Below, in pieces: positions 46,968 to 59,073 of a DNA stretch of 64,000 nt; the first letter of the stretch is position 1; the number at the start of each line of letters is the position of its first letter. A program made the translations under genes and the position numbers. Below the pieces are notes generated by a model. That model saw nothing but the letters and a program-made list of their open reading frames with translations, was not told the DNA's origin and searched no databases. Origin of the DNA: Ashinkailepas kermadecensis (Eukaryota; Arthropoda; Thecostraca; Neolepadidae); assembly GCA_034440615.1 (NCBI GenBank), contig JAOTOM010004634.1, forward strand, positions 62,001 to 126,000, written 5' to 3'.

Positions 46968-47284
46968 TTATCCCGTGCAATCTGAACAGGATCGGCCCCG
47001 GACCGGCTCTTGTTTGGTGATGGATATCCAGCCTTGTCGGAAATATTCCTGTGCTCAAGTTCCCACGGTTAGAACTGAAGTGATTTCTTTCATCGAAATG
47101 CTATGCTTAAAATATTCCAACCTTTCGGACCACTCCATTGCGTGTTAAATACATGCATCGTAGATACAAGAATGAACAGGTTAGTTGCTGACATGTTTAG
47201 AAGCCTCAGAGTTGTCGCACCCGCCTTTTTTTCTGGTGCACGGAGAACACGTGGGCGTAAAGCGAGCTTGCGTTTCTGTGTAGT

Positions 47285-47510
47285 GCTAGGTTGTTGCGTT
47301 ATTGTGTTGTTGCGTTGTTGCGTTGTTTCGTTGTTTCGTTGTTGTGTTGTGTTGTTGTGTTGTTGCGTTGTTGCGTTGTTGCGTTGTTGTGTTGTTGCGT
47401 TGTTGCGTTGGTTCGTTGTTGTGTTGTGTTGCTGTGTTGTTGCGTTGTTGTGTTGTTGTGTTGTTGCGTTGTTGTATTGTTGCGTTGTTTCGTTGTTGTG
47501 GTAGAATTGG
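47285..47510. repeat. GTTGTTGC/GTTGTTGT simple repeat
   Basis: 225 bp of 8-bp GTTGCGTT/GTTGTGTT units. The Asn/Thr/Gln-rich and Cys/Val-rich translations are artefacts. Confidence 0.95.
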
Positions 47511-48098
47511 TACGTGTTTGCTGGGTGTGGGAACGGGCACAATCTGAAGTTTAGGCACACATTTTGGTGGGTTCCCAAGGCTCTTGTAGGGAGGTCCGGT
47601 CTCCGAGATTGCGTAAGGTTTCTTCGTTCTCTTCACGGACAGATCTTCAAAATCAAGTTATTTCAAACATGGCCGTATAATAATCGTACATTGACTTGAC
47701 CGGATGATCGGTGCTTGAAAAACACATCGCATTAGCTTTCACAAACAAAGTATGAAAAAATCCACATGAAAGTTGGAAATCGCGAACAAAATGCGTCGCT
47801 ATAGTCTGTTTTGAAATGACCTTCGGATCTCCTGAACAAGTTTTGGTCTCTCTTGGTTCCCAAGGTCAATTTGTCCTCCGTTGGTCCTCAAATACGTGAG
47901 TGCTGACCGTGCGCAGGAGTGCACTGCTTGCGTGAATTTTCGACGTGTGCGTAATGGTCAGTTCAGACGGAGACGTAGGATCTCTCAAGGATCCAATACC
48001 ACAGAGAGGATGTCTGCTCTTTACATGCAACCTAACCATGACTTCCCTCTCTTGTATGCCATACGGTGATGTATCTATGGGTTTATTTGATGTTAAAG

Positions 48099-48100
<2 letters not shown>
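47511..48100. other. Intron; nothing recognised
   Basis: Short frames only, no family match. The stretch 47881-48069 has a 62-residue basic frame with no recognisable domain. Confidence 0.45.
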
Positions 48101-48283
<183 letters not shown>

Positions 48284-48595
48284 CATCAAATAATGCCATA
48301 TCTTTCATTCGCTATTTGAAAGGTCAGACGCCCATGGCCGCTGTATACTTACCTTTCCCTCCCTCTCTCTCTCTCGGTGTAAGCGCCCTCAAGCTCACAT
48401 CACTACCTTACGCGTCGTACGCCGGCATTGGCGGCGGTGGCGTCAGTACAACAGTGTACACTGGGCACCGGCAGCTCTCCATGCATAAAGTCGTTGTCAC
48501 TGCATAACATCAGTGGCAATACATAGTAACTGTCGGTACATATCAGTAGTGTCAGTACATAGCATAGGCGTCAGTAGATACCATCAGTGTCAATA

Positions 48596-48776
48596 CATCG
48601 CTACAGTCAATGCATCCCTACAATCAATTCATCACTACAGTCAATACATCACTACAGTTAATGCATCACTACAGTCAATGCATTACTACAGTCAATGCAT
48701 CACTACAGTCAATACATCACTACAGTCAATAAATCACTACAGTCAATACATCACTACAGTCAATACATTGCCGGGC
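48596..48776. repeat. 17-bp minisatellite CACTACAGTCAATACAT
   Basis: About 11 copies ending ~35 bp before the acceptor of the next Bicaudal-C exon. Confidence 0.93.
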
Positions 48777-48813
48777 GTCAATACATCGGTACCAACAGAC
48801 GGCGCGCCGGCAG

Positions 48814-48989
48814 GTATCCGCCGATGGGGCGCGACACGTCTGCCGGCCTCAGCGCCACCTGGGACTTTCCGTGGGGCCCGGAGCGGACTGCCGCCGAGCA
48901 TGCGGGGCCCTACACGTCGCCTGGCGCCGGCAGCGCGCTGGCGCAGTTCATCCAGAGCGCCAGCGTCCAGACGGCGGCCAACTGTGGCG
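48814..48989 (+). CDS. BicC: Bicaudal-C homologue, low-complexity middle exon
   Basis: Acceptor CCGGCAG and donor GTACGT bound a 176-nt GC-rich open segment: YPPMGRDTSAGLSATWDF, later GPYTSPGAGSALAQFIQSAS. It begins with one base that completes the codon (GG+G) left by the exon at 46527, so the phase agrees. The sequence is Ser/Gly/Ala/Pro-rich like the disordered region between the KH and SAM parts of Bicaudal-C, which is not conserved enough to align. Assignment rests on strand, phase, composition and position. Confidence 0.6.
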
Positions 48990-49064
48990 GTACGTGTGTG
49001 CGTGTGTTGCGGCTGGCGCGCTGTCCTTGCGCGCTCACCCTCCCGTCGTGTGGGTGCTGTGGGT

Positions 49065-49150
49065 CGTGTTGTGTGTTGTGTGTTGTGTGTGTGTTGTGTG
49101 TTGTGTGTTGTGTGTTGTGTTGTGTGCTGTGTTGTGTGTGTGTGTGTGTT
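49065..49150. repeat. TG-rich simple repeat (GTGTTGTG)
   Basis: Imperfect GTGTTGTGT units, 75 bp into the intron. Confidence 0.9.
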
Positions 49151-50023
49151 ATGCTATGTGATATTTCGTTGCGTAGTGTTGCTTTGTGTCTGGTGTTCGG
49201 TGCTGGGTCTCCTTTGGTATGCCAGCTGTGGTTGCTGCACCTCACTCTCACACCTGTTGTCGACCTATGACCGCGACCGACCTCCAGGCACAGGCGGCGA
49301 AACGGGGCCCATTTAAACCCGGAACTGAAGCATCAGCCGTATGGCGTTGACTGGAAAAGCTGCGCGGTGTCTCCCGTTCTGAAGTTCGGACGGTCCACCA
49401 CCATGACCACGGCCAAAGTGCATTTCCAATTGGTGTCGTATGGTCGGTCCAAACTATACTCCAGTTGTATAGGCCTCATGTGGTGAGGGGAGATGTTCCG
49501 AGAAGCGATGCTTGGGCAAAACACGTTGGCGTACATTCCGGAGTTATTCATGCATATGTTGCGAGTTGTTATAGCCTCCGGCGTTTGCAGTACCATAGCG
49601 TAACGGTTGTGTGCCACTTCATGCCTTATATTATAGTTGATTCATTGCAAGGCTTGTACCCTCTAGAAGTACGGTGTGCTCGTTTTGTGTCTTAGGAAAC
49701 ATGTGTATGTTGTTGTGTACGTTGCTTCCTTGTACACGTTAATTGAAGTGCGGCACTTCCCTTTTGTGAATTAGTAATATTTTCCTCGTAATTTTTCGTC
49801 TGCTTATCGTCAAGAACCACGTGTGTGGGTGGCAGACAGCTGGTTTTGCCAGTTCGGCAAGTCCCATGTGACATCAACTTAATTTTCACTTGTGGCATTT
49901 AGTGTAATGTGAACCAACTTTAGTAATGTCACGTGGTGTGGGATCAATATGGCGCTCGGGGCATTGAACATGTGGCGCCTGGCGGTGACGTCATCGACAG
50001 GTGGTGTGTACTTTTATCACCAG
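49151..50023. other. Intron; nothing recognised
   Basis: Unique DNA; no repeat or exon that I can support. Confidence 0.45.
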
Positions 50024-50157
50024 GTGGCCACGACTTCACCTCCGCGGTCGGTTACGATCCTCTGGTTGGCCTGGGCGCTCGCGCCACGCCCCAAATTCCC
50101 TCCGCCGCAGTGGCGACATCTGTGGGCGACCCGCTCAACAGCTCTGGTGGATCTCAG
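50024..50157 (+). CDS. BicC: Probable further Bicaudal-C exon
   Basis: A TTTATCACCAG acceptor and CAG/GTACGG donor enclose 134 nt reading GHDFTSAVGYDPLVGLG and ATPQIPSAAVATSVGDPL. It starts with two bases that complete the single base left by the previous exon (G+GT = Gly), so the phase is right, and it ends in phase 0. The GYDPLVGLG segment also resembles the GWDPVTG end of tripeptidyl-peptidase/sedolisin, but one segment is not enough for that call. The SAM-domain exons of Bicaudal-C are not seen downstream in the window. Confidence 0.5.
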
Positions 50158-50369
50158 GTACGGGCTCTGTGGAGAGAAGACTATTGTTGCGAGCGGGGTG
50201 GGAGGCCGAAGAGCCTCCCGTCGACTGTTGGAAAACAATCTGCATGAGTCCCCCCCCCACCTTCTCTCTATTCTGTCTGCCGTCACACCTATGGAATCTA
50301 TAGCTTTTGAACTACGTACCCTAGAATTGGAGATTAATTCCTCACGTGTAGCTCCATTCTCCACGTGCT

Positions 50370-50545
50370 ATCTACTTTACCATGTTCGTTCGCTTTCCAA
50401 GTACATCGTTTTACGCGTCATGCTTTCCGAGTTTTCCACTTCCCTCAACCAGTACGTTTGTTGAACTGTTTGCAACATGGAATATGATCGACGATAGTTC
50501 TGAGATACGATGGGATGAAGTGGAATGTATTATTGCACCTCGCTG
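50370..50545 (-). repeat. Left arm of a diverged inverted repeat
   Basis: The reverse complement matches 51085-51255 at roughly 80% by eye, including CATATTCCATGTTGCAAACA and CTGGTTGAGGGAA. It probably reflects two oppositely placed copies of an old element, or one foldback element with a ~540-bp centre. Confidence 0.7.
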
Positions 50546-51084
50546 CAATCCAAATGCAATCCAAACTGTGCAGTGTAACATGGCACTTCGTCCCAATGCC
50601 CGAACGAAGCGTTTTATAAGTGCATTGACATTCGTTTTGTGCATAATCGCGGAGATCGATGCGGTGTACGGGTTTCGAGATGGTGCGCAGGTGTTTGTAC
50701 GCCATGCGAGAACCACGAAAGATGTGTTGCTAATAAAATAAATGTGAAGTGTATTTTACCCTGTGACACCCGCTTCCCTGCATGAACCCCTCCTCATTGT
50801 GGTGGCATCCATACCTATGTGAACCGGCTTGGACAAATCAGTTGTTACTGGATTGTTGTCATCTGCAAAGTCATCCTCCGAACATTTGTCCTTTTCGTTT
50901 TCTCGTTGGATGGTTTAATGGTGCTGCTCGACTATGACTGTGGACTTGCTGCTTATCGACCAAATTTCCGAAACTCATCGGAAACTACAAAAAGGACTTT
51001 CTAACTGCAATAATCCTTGCGTGGCGGCAAAAGGCTATGACACGGCAAACTTTAGTTTGTATGATTTACCGAGGTTGTTTAGTT

Positions 51085-51255
51085 TGTATGATTTACATTT
51101 CACTTTATCACATCATATCTCAGAGATGTCGTGGATCATATTCCATGTTGCAAACACTTCAACAACCATACTGGTTGAGGGAATTGGCAAACTCGGAAAA
51201 TATTACGTATATAATGATGTACTCGGAAAGCGGACGGAGACAGCATGGTAAAATG
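51085..51255 (+). repeat. Right arm of the diverged inverted repeat
   Basis: Partner of 50370-50545. Both share TATCTCAG, then GATCATATTCCATGTTGCAA, then CTGGTTGAGGGAA and ACTCGGAAA. Confidence 0.7.
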
Positions 51256-51589
51256 GACATGTCTGATGTCACAAATAGGAAGTCATCCTCTCCGAATTGG
51301 AGGAACCATAATGTTTCAAGTCCACTTCCGAAAATTCCAAAACATGAATGCAACCATGTACTTGAATACTATTAGCTGGACTCAATCCATTCATTCCAGT
51401 TATGAGTGTAAGCATACCAAATCGTCGAAAAACCACCAACCACAAAACCACCACCATCACACTATTCTCGTACACTTTTATCGAAATGTAATAGGCGCGC
51501 TCTGATGCTTTATGGGGGCTAATTGAACTGGGAAAACAACTAAATAGCAGGAAGACAGTAAATTGTAGGCTGCCGGCAGCTTGATGGGA

Positions 51590-51890
51590 ATGCGAGGTGG
51601 AAGTTCTCTTCGATGTGGATTACTTCAGTTCACGGCATCATCCTTCCGATAAGTGGTCTGACAAATGGTCTGACAAGTCAGTAGATTATGCTGCTGGTCT
51701 ATGCTACATGCTAATGATTTGCTGCTTCAACGTGCCTGTGGTCGGTGTGAGATGTGCATCTACACGAAGACACAAGTTAGTTGCATATCGTGCGAGTTCC
51801 TAGAACACGCCAGAATGCTGCACCCTATAGCCTGATGGGCTTGTAAGGTGGAAGTTCTCTTCGCTGTCGATTACCTCAGTCCGTACTTTG
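51590..51890 (+). repeat. Short direct repeat pair
   Basis: GGTGGAAGTTCTCTTCG plus a following GATTAC(T/C)TCAGT segment occurs at ~51597 and again at ~51849, about 250 bp apart. No coding signal. Confidence 0.6.
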
Positions 51891-51946
51891 TGTTGTGCGT
51901 CGTCGCTGTGCAACTCTCAACTGTGCCATGTCGATCGACTGTGTTC

Positions 51947-51985
51947 GTGCCTGGCAGGGGTTCAAGTTGAACCCCTGCCAGGCAC
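51947..51985. repeat. Perfect 39-bp palindrome
   Basis: 19-bp arms GTGCCTGGCAGGGGTTCAA and TTGAACCCCTGCCAGGCAC around one G. The 27-bp minisatellite begins within ~15 bp of the right arm. Confidence 0.95.
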
Positions 51986-51994
51986 AGCCTGTGC

Positions 51995-53048
51995 TGATTG
52001 GTAGTAGTATTGTTGCTGTGCTGATTGGTAGTGGTATTGTTGCTGTGCTGATTGGTGGTAGTATTGTTGCTGTGCTGATTGGTAGTGGTATTGTTGCTGT
52101 GCTGATTGGTAGTAGTATTGTTGCTGTGCTGATTGGTAGTGGTATTGTTGCTGTGCTGATTGTAGTAGTATTGTTGCTGTGCTGATAGATGGTGGGATTG
52201 TTGCTGTGCTGATTGATTGTGGGATTGTTGCTGTGCTGCTTGATGGTGGGTTTGTTGCTGTGCTGATTGATGGTGGGATTGTTGCTGTGCTGATTGATGG
52301 TGGGATTGTTGCTGTGCTGATTGATGGTGGGATTGTTGCTGTGCTGATTGATGGTGGTATTGTTGCTGTGCTGATTGATGGTGGGATTGTTGCTGTGCTG
52401 ATTGATGGTGGTATTGTTGCTGTGCTGATTGATGGTGGGATTGTTGCTGTGCTGATTGGTAGTGGTATTGTTGCTGTGTTGGTTGATGGTGGTATTGTTG
52501 CTGTGGTGATTGATGATGGGATTGTTGCTGTGCTGATTGATGGTGGTGTTGTTGCTGTGCTGATTGATGGTGGTATTGTTGCTGTGCTGATTGATGGTGG
52601 TATTGTTGCTGTGCTGATTGATGGTGGTATTGTTGCTGTGCTGATCGATGGTGGGATTGTTGCTGTTGATTGTTGATTGTTGATTGGTAGTGGTATTGTT
52701 GCTGTGTTGGTTGATGGTGGTATTGTTGCTGTGGTGATTGATGATGGGATTGTTGCTGTGCTGATTGATGGTGGTGTTGTTGCTGTGCTGATTGATTGTG
52801 GGATTGTTGCTGTACTGATTGATGGTGGTATTGTTGCTGTGCTGATTGATGGTGGTATTGTTGCTGTGCTGATTGATGGTGGTATTGTTGCTGTGTTGGT
52901 TGATGGTGGTATTGTTGCTGTGCTGATTGATGGTGGTATTGTTGCTGTGCTGATTGATTGTGGGATTGTTGCTGTGTTGATTGATGGTGGTATTGTTGCT
53001 GTGCTGATTGATGGTGGTATTGTTGCTGTGCTGATTGATTGTGGGATT
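51995..53048. repeat. 27-bp minisatellite, ~39 copies
   Basis: Unit of GATTGTTGCTGTGCTGATT plus GATGGTGG. The left six units carry GGTAGT instead of GATGGT, and a larger block is duplicated (about 52453-52560 and 52686-52790). As 27 is divisible by three, the array is open on both strands: plus IVAVLIDGG, minus PPSISTATI and NQHSNNTTI nonapeptides. The 461- and 369-codon frames are therefore not evidence of genes. Confidence 0.95.
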
Positions 53049-53566
53049 AGTGCTGGTGGTGTGCAGTCCACACCAGTGCTGCAGCCACCTCAGGGTTTCT
53101 GACTGAGCCAGTGATGTGATAGACGCCTTGAACCTGGCTCCTCCCAGTCGTTTTCCCCTTAGCTGAGGAAAAATGCAATATGCTATATATTTGACTTGAA
53201 AAGTTACGTTAAGTCCGCTCATGTAGCATTCAGCGATTAAGCAAAGGCAAAAGCAAGTCATACACCATGTGGCACGTGGGAAACGCAGCAGACAAAATAA
53301 TAAGCTGTCAGCGCTGCGCGTCTCTGAATAGTCTTTCTACCGCCGCCATTGGGCGATGACCTGTGGCCCGGGGCGGTGGCGTGGGCCGCAGGGTATGGTG
53401 GGGCCGTGGATTGGCCGGCAGTGGAATACAGTGCGAGCAGCAGGCCAGTCTGTCTGGACTGCGGGCCGGCAGTGGAATACAGAGCGAGCAGCAGGCCAGT
53501 CTGTCTGGACTGCGGGCCCGGCGGTGAGAACCAACGGTCACTGGGTAGGCTGGTGGAAAGTTGACA
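53049..53566 (+). mobile_element. Possible LTR end upstream of a gag remnant
   Basis: The segment ends GTTGACA directly before TGGTGGCAGCGGTGG (53567-53581), a sequence like the primer-binding site of many Ty3/gypsy-type elements. This suggests it is an LTR with a CA end. The left limit and a second copy are not seen. A 51-bp unit is duplicated at 53413-53516 (GGCAGTGGAATACAG and CTGTCTGGACTGCGGGCC). Confidence 0.4.
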
Positions 53567-53930
53567 TGGTGGCAGCGGTGGAAGAGCCGTGAGTGTGTCG
53601 AAGTTGTCATGCCGGGCAGTGGGGATGCGGGCCATATGCCAGTCATTCGAGAAGCGCTGGGAGACTTCCCGGTTTATGATGGCTCCTCTGCTCCTGATGG
53701 TTTCATCCGTCAGCGTCAGCGTTTGGCGACTCTCGGCGGGATTTCGGTGGAGCCTCGAGTATTATGGCTGCAAGATGTCGCGGCGCGCCATCCAAGTAGT
53801 GGAGAGTTGCGGGGAGCAGGCAGACGTCGCAGTCCTCAAGGACGCGTTCGGGGTCCGGCGATCTGAGGCGGCGGCGGCACAGCTCAGTGCCCTGGGCACT
53901 GAAGGGCACCATGGGCGTGCTGGACAACTG
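53567..53930 (+). pseudogene. Degenerate gag of an LTR retrotransposon
   Basis: After the primer-binding-site-like motif the frame reads FPVYDGSSAPDGFIRQ and later VLWLQDVAA, the opening pattern of LTR-element gag proteins. A frameshift near 53780 leads to a second frame with VVESCGEQADVAVLKDAFG and AQLSALG. No zinc knuckle or pol follows, so the element is broken after gag. Confidence 0.5.
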
Positions 53931-53949
53931 CCTCCTAGTCAAACGGCTG

Positions 53950-54452
53950 GCCAACCGGTGACGATAACGCGCAGTACATTCTCGGCGAACAGGTGGTCAG
54001 GGGGAGAGTATTATTTACGTGCGCAACTGACTGGGGAGAGGGTGACGAAGACGAGACAGACTACCAGGGCTTCCGGGCGCGGGGCTAGCCGCTGCTGCCC
54101 TCGGGGTCGCCCCGCCCATCTGGGGTCCCCTCGAGAGGGGGGGGGAGCCACGTTCCCTGAGGTTCGGCAAGATCGAAAGCGAGGAAGCCGATCTGCGAGC
54201 TGTCCTCCAATGGACCAAAGGTTCCCGAGTAATGGTAGCAAGAGTCTAAAGTGTCTAGAACCAGTCTAAAGTGTTTATAATATTTATATCGCTGTATGTA
54301 ATCTGCGGTGGAAAAAAAGTTTTAACTGCGAGAGAGAGAGCGATGAAATGAGCACTTCAGAAGCATTAGCTCAAATCAAATGGTCCTTTGACCGCAAAAT
54401 CCCGCTGGCCTCTGTGACCCAGGGGCGCAGATGGGCTTCGAGCCCGGTATGC
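53950..54452 (+). repeat. Diverged repeat, left part (copy interrupted by a LINE)
   Basis: Matches 58370-58866: TGACGATA, GGCGAACAGGTGG, a CAGGGGGAGA purine run, TGGACCAAA, and the near-identical stretch CCGCAAAATCCCGCTGGCCT to GGGCGCAGATGGGCTTCG. The purine run resembles a polypurine tract, so this may be the 3' end of an LTR element. Confidence 0.65.
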
Positions 54453-55502
54453 AAGTATGGCAAGAAGTTCTTAGTGGAGTCCCCCAGGGGTCAGTACTTA
54501 CGCCACTATTGTTCATTATATTTGTAAATAACATTGAAAGTGGCCTCAGCAGTAAGGTTTTGAAATTTGCAGATGATTTCAAGGTCTGTAGGGCAATAAC
54601 AGGACACAATGAGCAGGTCTCGCTGCAGAAAGACATAGACGAACTTGTGAAGTGGTCAGAAAAATGGCAACTGAAATTTAATTTTGATAAGTGCAAAATA
54701 ATGCATGTAGGTAGGCAGCATATGAAGGCTCCATACTTGATCGGTGGCCAAGTACTATCTGTGACTCAGCAGGAGAAGGACTTAGGTGTTATTTTGAACA
54801 CAAAGTTGGGGTCATCAGAACAGACCAAAAAAGCGAGAAAGAAGGCACTAAGAATGCTTGGGGCAATAAATAGGAATGTGTCATACAAAAGTGAGAAAGT
54901 CGTCAGGAAGCTTTACTGTGCATATGTCAGGCCACATTTGGAATACTGTGTCCAAGCTTGGTCCCCTAGTTATGAAAAAAATTGTTGTTTTTTTTAGAGA
55001 GAGTACAAAAGATGGCAACAAAAATGGTTAATGGCATAGGCAATCTGGCATATTAGGAAAGATTGAAGAAATTGAATATGTTTTCACTTAGATATAGAAG
55101 GCTGAGAGGAGATCTCATGGAGGTCTTTAAATTTGTTCATGGTCAGGAACAGGGATATACAAGGGAAATGTTTGAATTTAACAGAAATGATGCAATTAGA
55201 GGTCATCAATTCAAAATTAAAGTTCATCAAAGCAGGGCAAGGTTAAGACAGTCTTTCTTCACCAACAGGGTAGTAGAACACTGGAACCAGCTGCCAGAAA
55301 CCATTGTCAGTAGCAGCACACTGAACATCTTTAAAAACAGCAAAGAAAATCATTATAAGAATAGAGGGCTTGCTTTTCGGTATTCCAGGGAGGGCTGATC
55401 GACGGATTTGGTGGGCAACTGGTTCAGTGTCCAGAGTGCAACCAAGAAGGGCCCTTGTGGCTCATAGTTGCACTGATCTTTTATGTCTTTATGTCTATGT
55501 CT
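54453..55502 (+). mobile_element. 5'-truncated, dead non-LTR retrotransposon (jockey/CR1-type LINE)
   Basis: It begins inside the reverse transcriptase: LSGVPQGSVLTPLLFIIF, then the catalytic FADDFKV, then a GVILNTKL and YVRPHLEYCVQAWSP segment typical of the LINE thumb region. A frameshift in the T-run at ~54985 and an in-frame TAG near 55054 break it; the C-terminal part (LRYRRLRGDLMEVFKFVHG to VVEHWNQLPE) continues to 55398. The 3' end is a TATGTCT-type short repeat, usual for this group. The limits come from the uninterrupted related copy at 58.8 kb. Confidence 0.85.
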
Positions 55503-55640
55503 AAGGCCATTACGGGAGGCATTGCGGTTCGTCGATGAGTCTGGCGCCGGCCAGTGGGATAGTCTGGCGCCGTACAGTGGGATAGTCTGGCGCCGGACAG
55601 TGGGATAGTCTGGCGTCGGACAGTGGGACAGAGGCAAAAC
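55503..55640 (+). repeat. Right part of the interrupted repeat, with a four-fold PBS-like motif
   Basis: Continues the repeat after the LINE (AAGGCCATTA, GCATTGCGGTTCGTCGATGA). It then has four ~23-24-bp tandem units AGTCTGGCGCCGGACAGTGG(GAT). TGGCGCCGGACAGTGGGA resembles an LTR-element primer-binding site. The 58.9 kb copy has just one such unit. Confidence 0.75.
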
Positions 55641-55729
55641 ACTGGCCGGTAATTAGTCCACCTCTGTTCTCTGTACCTGGGACACGTATTCTGTAGCAGC
55701 TCGTTAGAGTCGTTGGAAAAGGGATTCAC

Positions 55730-57242
<1,513 letters not shown>

Positions 57243-57565
57243 TGTACTACTACCTTACCGACCCCTGAAACTTCCATGCCCCCATGAAATCCCCCATGCA
57301 ACTAGCGTTCATCCTGAGGCTTCTGGGTACCTGGGGTTGAGTACATTCCATTCCAGGATCAGACCTGATACGCACTATCCGCGCAGTATCTCGCACCATA
57401 TGAATGCCCATTGGTGGTTGTGGCTTTACGACGCACTCAGCAGCCGAGGCCGTATGCATGTCGCCTGCCTCTCACCCTGCCATTAAGGGTGGGCACCGTG
57501 AGGAGTCGAAGCCTCTGGTTTCCCAGACGCCCAGTTTAACCAATAAACTACCGGCACCCCTAAAT
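57243..57565 (-). mobile_element. tRNA-derived SINE of a second family
   Basis: The minus strand starts GGGTGCCGGTAGTTTATTGG with TTAAACTGG (box A-like), then CTTCGACTCCTC (box B-like). The end GGTGCCC can pair with GGGTGCC through two wobbles, like an acceptor stem. A ~240-bp body follows. The anticodon arm is distorted (TCTGG-GAAA-CCAGA), so it is a SINE or tRNA pseudogene, not a working tRNA. Confidence 0.6.
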
Positions 57566-58349
57566 GAGAATTATGATCCTTGAAAACGGTCTAAACAATC
57601 GCTTTCATTTTCTACGGGCACGTAGAAACTGCTACCGTGGCCTTCTACCAGTACTTTCCAACCCCACTTCCGTTCGCGCGATTAGTTGTACATTAGGCAT
57701 ACTGAGAGCATTGTGTCACGATATATTCGGACGATGTACAGATAATGCAATACCTAAGAGCATTGCAGGTAACTATAAGATAGCTTGCAATGTTAAAAAG
57801 TATATTGAACATTTTAGAAGAACGTTACGGGAACGTTACATCCCGATCGTGGCGTCGGCATATCAACCGAGACGGCGGAGACTCCGATCTGCAGATTCTG
57901 GGTGCTGGATCTACAGATCCTGGATGCTTCTCATGGCTTCTTGGCCCGCCCTGACCTCCACCGGCAAGCCGAGGATGCTAGTGGTCAGGTACCACATGAT
58001 GTTCTTCATGGATAACTGTATTTTCATGTTGAATATATACATGGATATGCCCAGGAGTACAATTGCCGACGCCAAGCGGCTACTCTCGGCTACCACAGCC
58101 CCGTCAATGGACAGCGCGTAGCTCCAGAAGACACGGGCCCCCGGCGGTCACGCAGTCTTCCTCCCTGATGACACCGTCGCCTTTCAAAAGCCCCAGAAGG
58201 CCAAGTGAGCTCAATGGATGCCCTTCAGCGTTGTGTTCAGTGGCGTCACTGCTCGTGTGACGAACCAGATAGCATTTAGGTCAAATAGCATGGCCGCTTA
58301 ACGGCCGCAGGGTGACACTGCGTAGAGATCAGCGTAAGTCGAGGATGAC
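57566..58349. other. Unassigned; hydrophobic frame on the minus strand
   Basis: A minus-strand frame at 57911-58096 reads SAIVLLGISMYIFNMKIQL and IMWYLTTSILGLPVEV, like two membrane segments, with balanced composition and codons. I cannot assign a family or see clear splice sites. A 185-codon plus-strand frame overlaps it and looks like a shadow. Confidence 0.3.
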
Positions 58350-58369
58350 ATCAGAAATACGGTCCCCCA

Positions 58370-58945
58370 CACCGGTGACGATAGCGCATAGTGCATTCCT
58401 TGGCGACCAGGTGGCCAGGGGGAGAATATTTACGAATGTGACTAAATAGCGGGCCGTACCTCGGAGGCTGAGGGGTACGCGTCGCGACTTTCGCTCGGAT
58501 AGTATCACCAGTTACCGACAGGTAGACGTGAATGGTACCGTGTGTTCTCTCCCGACATGACAAGGGATAATTCACGCATGATGGCTGGATATTTACCTGG
58601 AACTAAGCGAGGCAGCCGACCTGCGAGCCGTCCTCCTGTGGACCAAACTTTCCCGAGTAATGTCAAAAGCAGGCTAAAAGAGTCTAATGCGTACACAACG
58701 TGAATATTCCTGTACATAATCTGCGTTTGTAAAACTTTGAACTGCGAGAGGGAGCGATGAAATGGACACTTCAGGGTATTAGCTCAAATAAAATGGTTCT
58801 TTGACCGCAAAATCCCGCTGGCCTCTGTGACCCAGGGGCGCAGATGGGCTTCGTGCCCGGTATGCATGTAAGGCCATTAAGAGAGACATTGCGGTTCGTC
58901 GATGAGTCTGGCGCCGGACAGTGGGACAGAGGCAAAACACTGGCC
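58370..58945 (+). repeat. Uninterrupted copy of the 53.95-55.6 kb repeat
   Basis: Same segments in the same order as the copy to the left but without the LINE. The point GCCCGGTATGCA/TGTAAGGCCATTA corresponds to the insertion site. It ends with one TCTGGCGCCGGACAGTGGGA primer-binding-site-like motif. Confidence 0.75.
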
Positions 58946-59073
58946 GGTCCACCTGTGGTCTGTGTACGTGAGGCACGGAGTGTGTAGCGGTCCACCTCTG
59001 GTCTCTGTACGTGGGGCACGGAGTGTGTAGCGGTCCACCTCTGGTCTCTGTACGTGGGGCACGGAGTGTGTAG
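58945..59073. repeat. 43-bp tandem repeat, three copies
   Basis: Units of GGTCCACCTCTGGTCTCTG plus TACGTGGGGCACGGAGTGTG. The first unit is slightly diverged. Confidence 0.93.

Noticed and set aside
50024..50157. Tripeptidyl-peptidase/sedolisin C-terminal exon
   Set aside because: Only a GYDPLVGLG-like stretch supports it; the phase match with the preceding Bicaudal-C exon is the better explanation.
51876..53261. 461- and 369-codon minus-strand frames
   Set aside because: They are the 27-bp minisatellite read in frames kept open by its period; no domain or start context supports a gene.
57482..57563. Functional tRNA gene on the minus strand
   Set aside because: The anticodon arm is a continuous stem with a GAAA loop and the acceptor stem needs wobbles; it continues into a SINE body.
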